From Comamonas sp. (lineage in GTDB: Bacteria; Pseudomonadota; Gammaproteobacteria; Burkholderiales; Burkholderiaceae_C), in contig JAFAIY010000030.1 of NCBI GenBank assembly GCA_019236485.1, positions 1-5,388 on the forward strand: a stretch of 5,388 nucleotides of DNA, given 5' to 3'. The notes below the pieces were generated by a model that was given only the letters and a program-made list of their open reading frames with translations, ran no database searches and was not told the DNA's origin. Within the stretch, counting starts at the first letter, position 1. The number at the start of each line of letters is the position of its first letter. This document shows positions 4,999-5,388 of the stretch, one piece after another. Made by a program: the position numbers and the translations under genes.

Positions 4999-5319
4999 TT
5001 ACTCCCCTGCCGAAAGCTTCATCAGCACCAGGCCGCTGACGATCAGCACCGCCGCACCCAGGCGCGTGGGAGTGACGGACTCGCCCAGCACCGCGATGCC
5101 CACGGCAAAAGCGCCCACGGCGCCTATGCCGGTCCAGATCGTATAGGCCGTGCCCAGGGGCAGGGTGCGCATGGCCACCGACAGCAGGCCGAAACTGGCG
5201 ATCATCGCCACGATGGTGATGGCGCTGTATTTGATGTTGGTGAAGCCGTTGGACTGCTTCATCGTAAAAGCCCAGACCACTTCAAGCACACCGGCGACCA
5301 GCAGATAAACCCAAGCCAT
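4999..5319 (-). CDS. sugE: Small multidrug resistance family transporter, Gdx/SugE (guanidinium exporter) type
   Basis: The 106-residue inner-membrane protein has four hydrophobic helices (about 2-18, 31-50, 57-78, 85-102) and functions as an antiparallel dual-topology dimer that exchanges protons for guanidinium in characterised Gdx proteins. The SMR proton/substrate Glu13 sits in AGVLEVVWA; Trp16, Trp62 and the GTAYTIWTGIGAVG loop (56-69) with LGESVTPTRL (78-87) are the Gdx/SugE pattern rather than EmrE. The sequence is close to E. coli SugE throughout, including the KxSxGF stretch after helix 1. ATG 5319 is chosen: AGAGG lies six bases upstream and the domain begins there; the upstream in-frame extension to 5361 would run through the regulatory hairpin. 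The ACGA-loop hairpin just upstream supports the guanidine assignment. The gene symbol follows E. coli usage; gdx would be equally fitting. Confidence 0.93.
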   Translation of the reverse strand: MAWVYLLVAGVLEVVWAFTMKQSNGFTNIKYSAITIVAMIASFGLLSVAMRTLPLGTAYTIWTGIGAVGAFAVGIAVLGESVTPTRLGAAVLIVSGLVLMKLSAGE

Positions 5320-5325
5320 GACAAA

Positions 5326-5330
5326 CCTCT
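5326..5330 (-). promoter_or_regulatory. Shine-Dalgarno site of the Gdx/SugE gene
   Basis: AGAGG six bases before ATG 5319 decides the start. The following T gives AGGT, which is complementary to ACCT (5350-5347) within the loop and 3' arm of the upstream hairpin, so this site can be sequestered when the hairpin is open. Confidence 0.75.
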
Positions 5331-5343
5331 GAAGAGATGGATG

Positions 5344-5359
5344 GCCAGGTCGTCCCGGC
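5344..5359 (-). promoter_or_regulatory. Probable P2 hairpin of a guanidine-II (mini-ykkC) riboswitch, partial
   Basis: On the minus strand GCCGGG-ACGA-CCTGGC forms a 6-bp stem with one G-U pair and an ACGA tetraloop. Guanidine-II riboswitches consist of two such hairpins with ACGR loops joined by a linker, usually just upstream of SMR transporter or guanidine/urea metabolism genes; here it is 24 bases from the start of a Gdx/SugE gene. The ACCT across the loop and 3' arm can pair with the AGGT of the ribosome site, fitting an ON switch in which guanidine stabilises the hairpin and frees the site. No second ACGR hairpin is seen in the 29 bases up to the window end, so the P1 half must lie outside or be missing. 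The CATGC-AGC-GCATG hairpin at 5372-5384 has the wrong loop. Confidence 0.65.
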
Positions 5360-5388
5360 AAAGAAACAGGCCATGCGCTGCATGCCCG

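Noticed and set aside
5372..5384. CATGC-AGC-GCATG hairpin as the P1 half of the guanidine-II riboswitch
   Set aside because: The loop is AGC rather than ACGR, so it lacks the ligand-binding loop of this class.
1..5388. Mobile elements, tRNA/rRNA genes, CRISPR arrays, defence systems
   Set aside because: No transposase or integrase, no direct-repeat arrays, no tRNA-like cloverleaf and no toxin-antitoxin or nuclease genes were seen.

Overview
The window is a GC-rich chromosomal segment that looks like a betaproteobacterium of the Comamonadaceae, probably Comamonas or a close relative. This rests on the urease accessory gene style, the terminators of the form ATGAAAAAG-stem, and near-colinear protobacterial proteins; species level is inference. 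Nothing indicates a phage, insertion sequence or CRISPR array. Most of it is ordinary housekeeping and accessory metabolism, with two compact regulatory loci that deserve attention.

Left part (1-1438, plus strand): the end of a urease operon. The C-terminal two thirds of ureF is followed by a small antibiotic-biosynthesis-monooxygenase (ABM) fold protein and then by complete ureG. UreF and UreG are nickel-insertion chaperones of urease; the ABM gene sits between them in the same orientation.

Middle (1439-1948): a gene-poor stretch that nevertheless holds a complete, self-contained minus-strand transcription unit: a near-consensus sigma70 promoter (1688-1716), a palindromic operator-like block at the expected transcription start (1655-1680), a leader with mutually exclusive hairpins, a 25-codon ORF (1505-1582) and an intrinsic terminator (1461-1484). 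I do not recognise the peptide; this is the best candidate for something undescribed.

Right of that (1949-2961, plus strand): a two-gene operon, a Rid/YjgF-family protein and a YvbK-like GNAT acetyltransferase, joined by an ATGA stop/start overlap, ending at a perfect 14-bp-arm bidirectional terminator shared with the convergent gene. That gene (3025-4173, minus) is a class I DAHP synthase, first enzyme of the shikimate pathway, with all metal ligands and a Gly at the position linked to tyrosine rather than phenylalanine inhibition. Divergent from it is a YcxB-like two-helix membrane protein (4315-4977, plus).

Right edge (4999-5388, minus): a small multidrug resistance family transporter of the Gdx/SugE (guanidinium exporter) type. 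Directly upstream is a hairpin with an ACGA loop whose 3' arm can pair with the Shine-Dalgarno sequence, which matches the P2 half of a guanidine-II (mini-ykkC) riboswitch; the other half would lie beyond the window edge.
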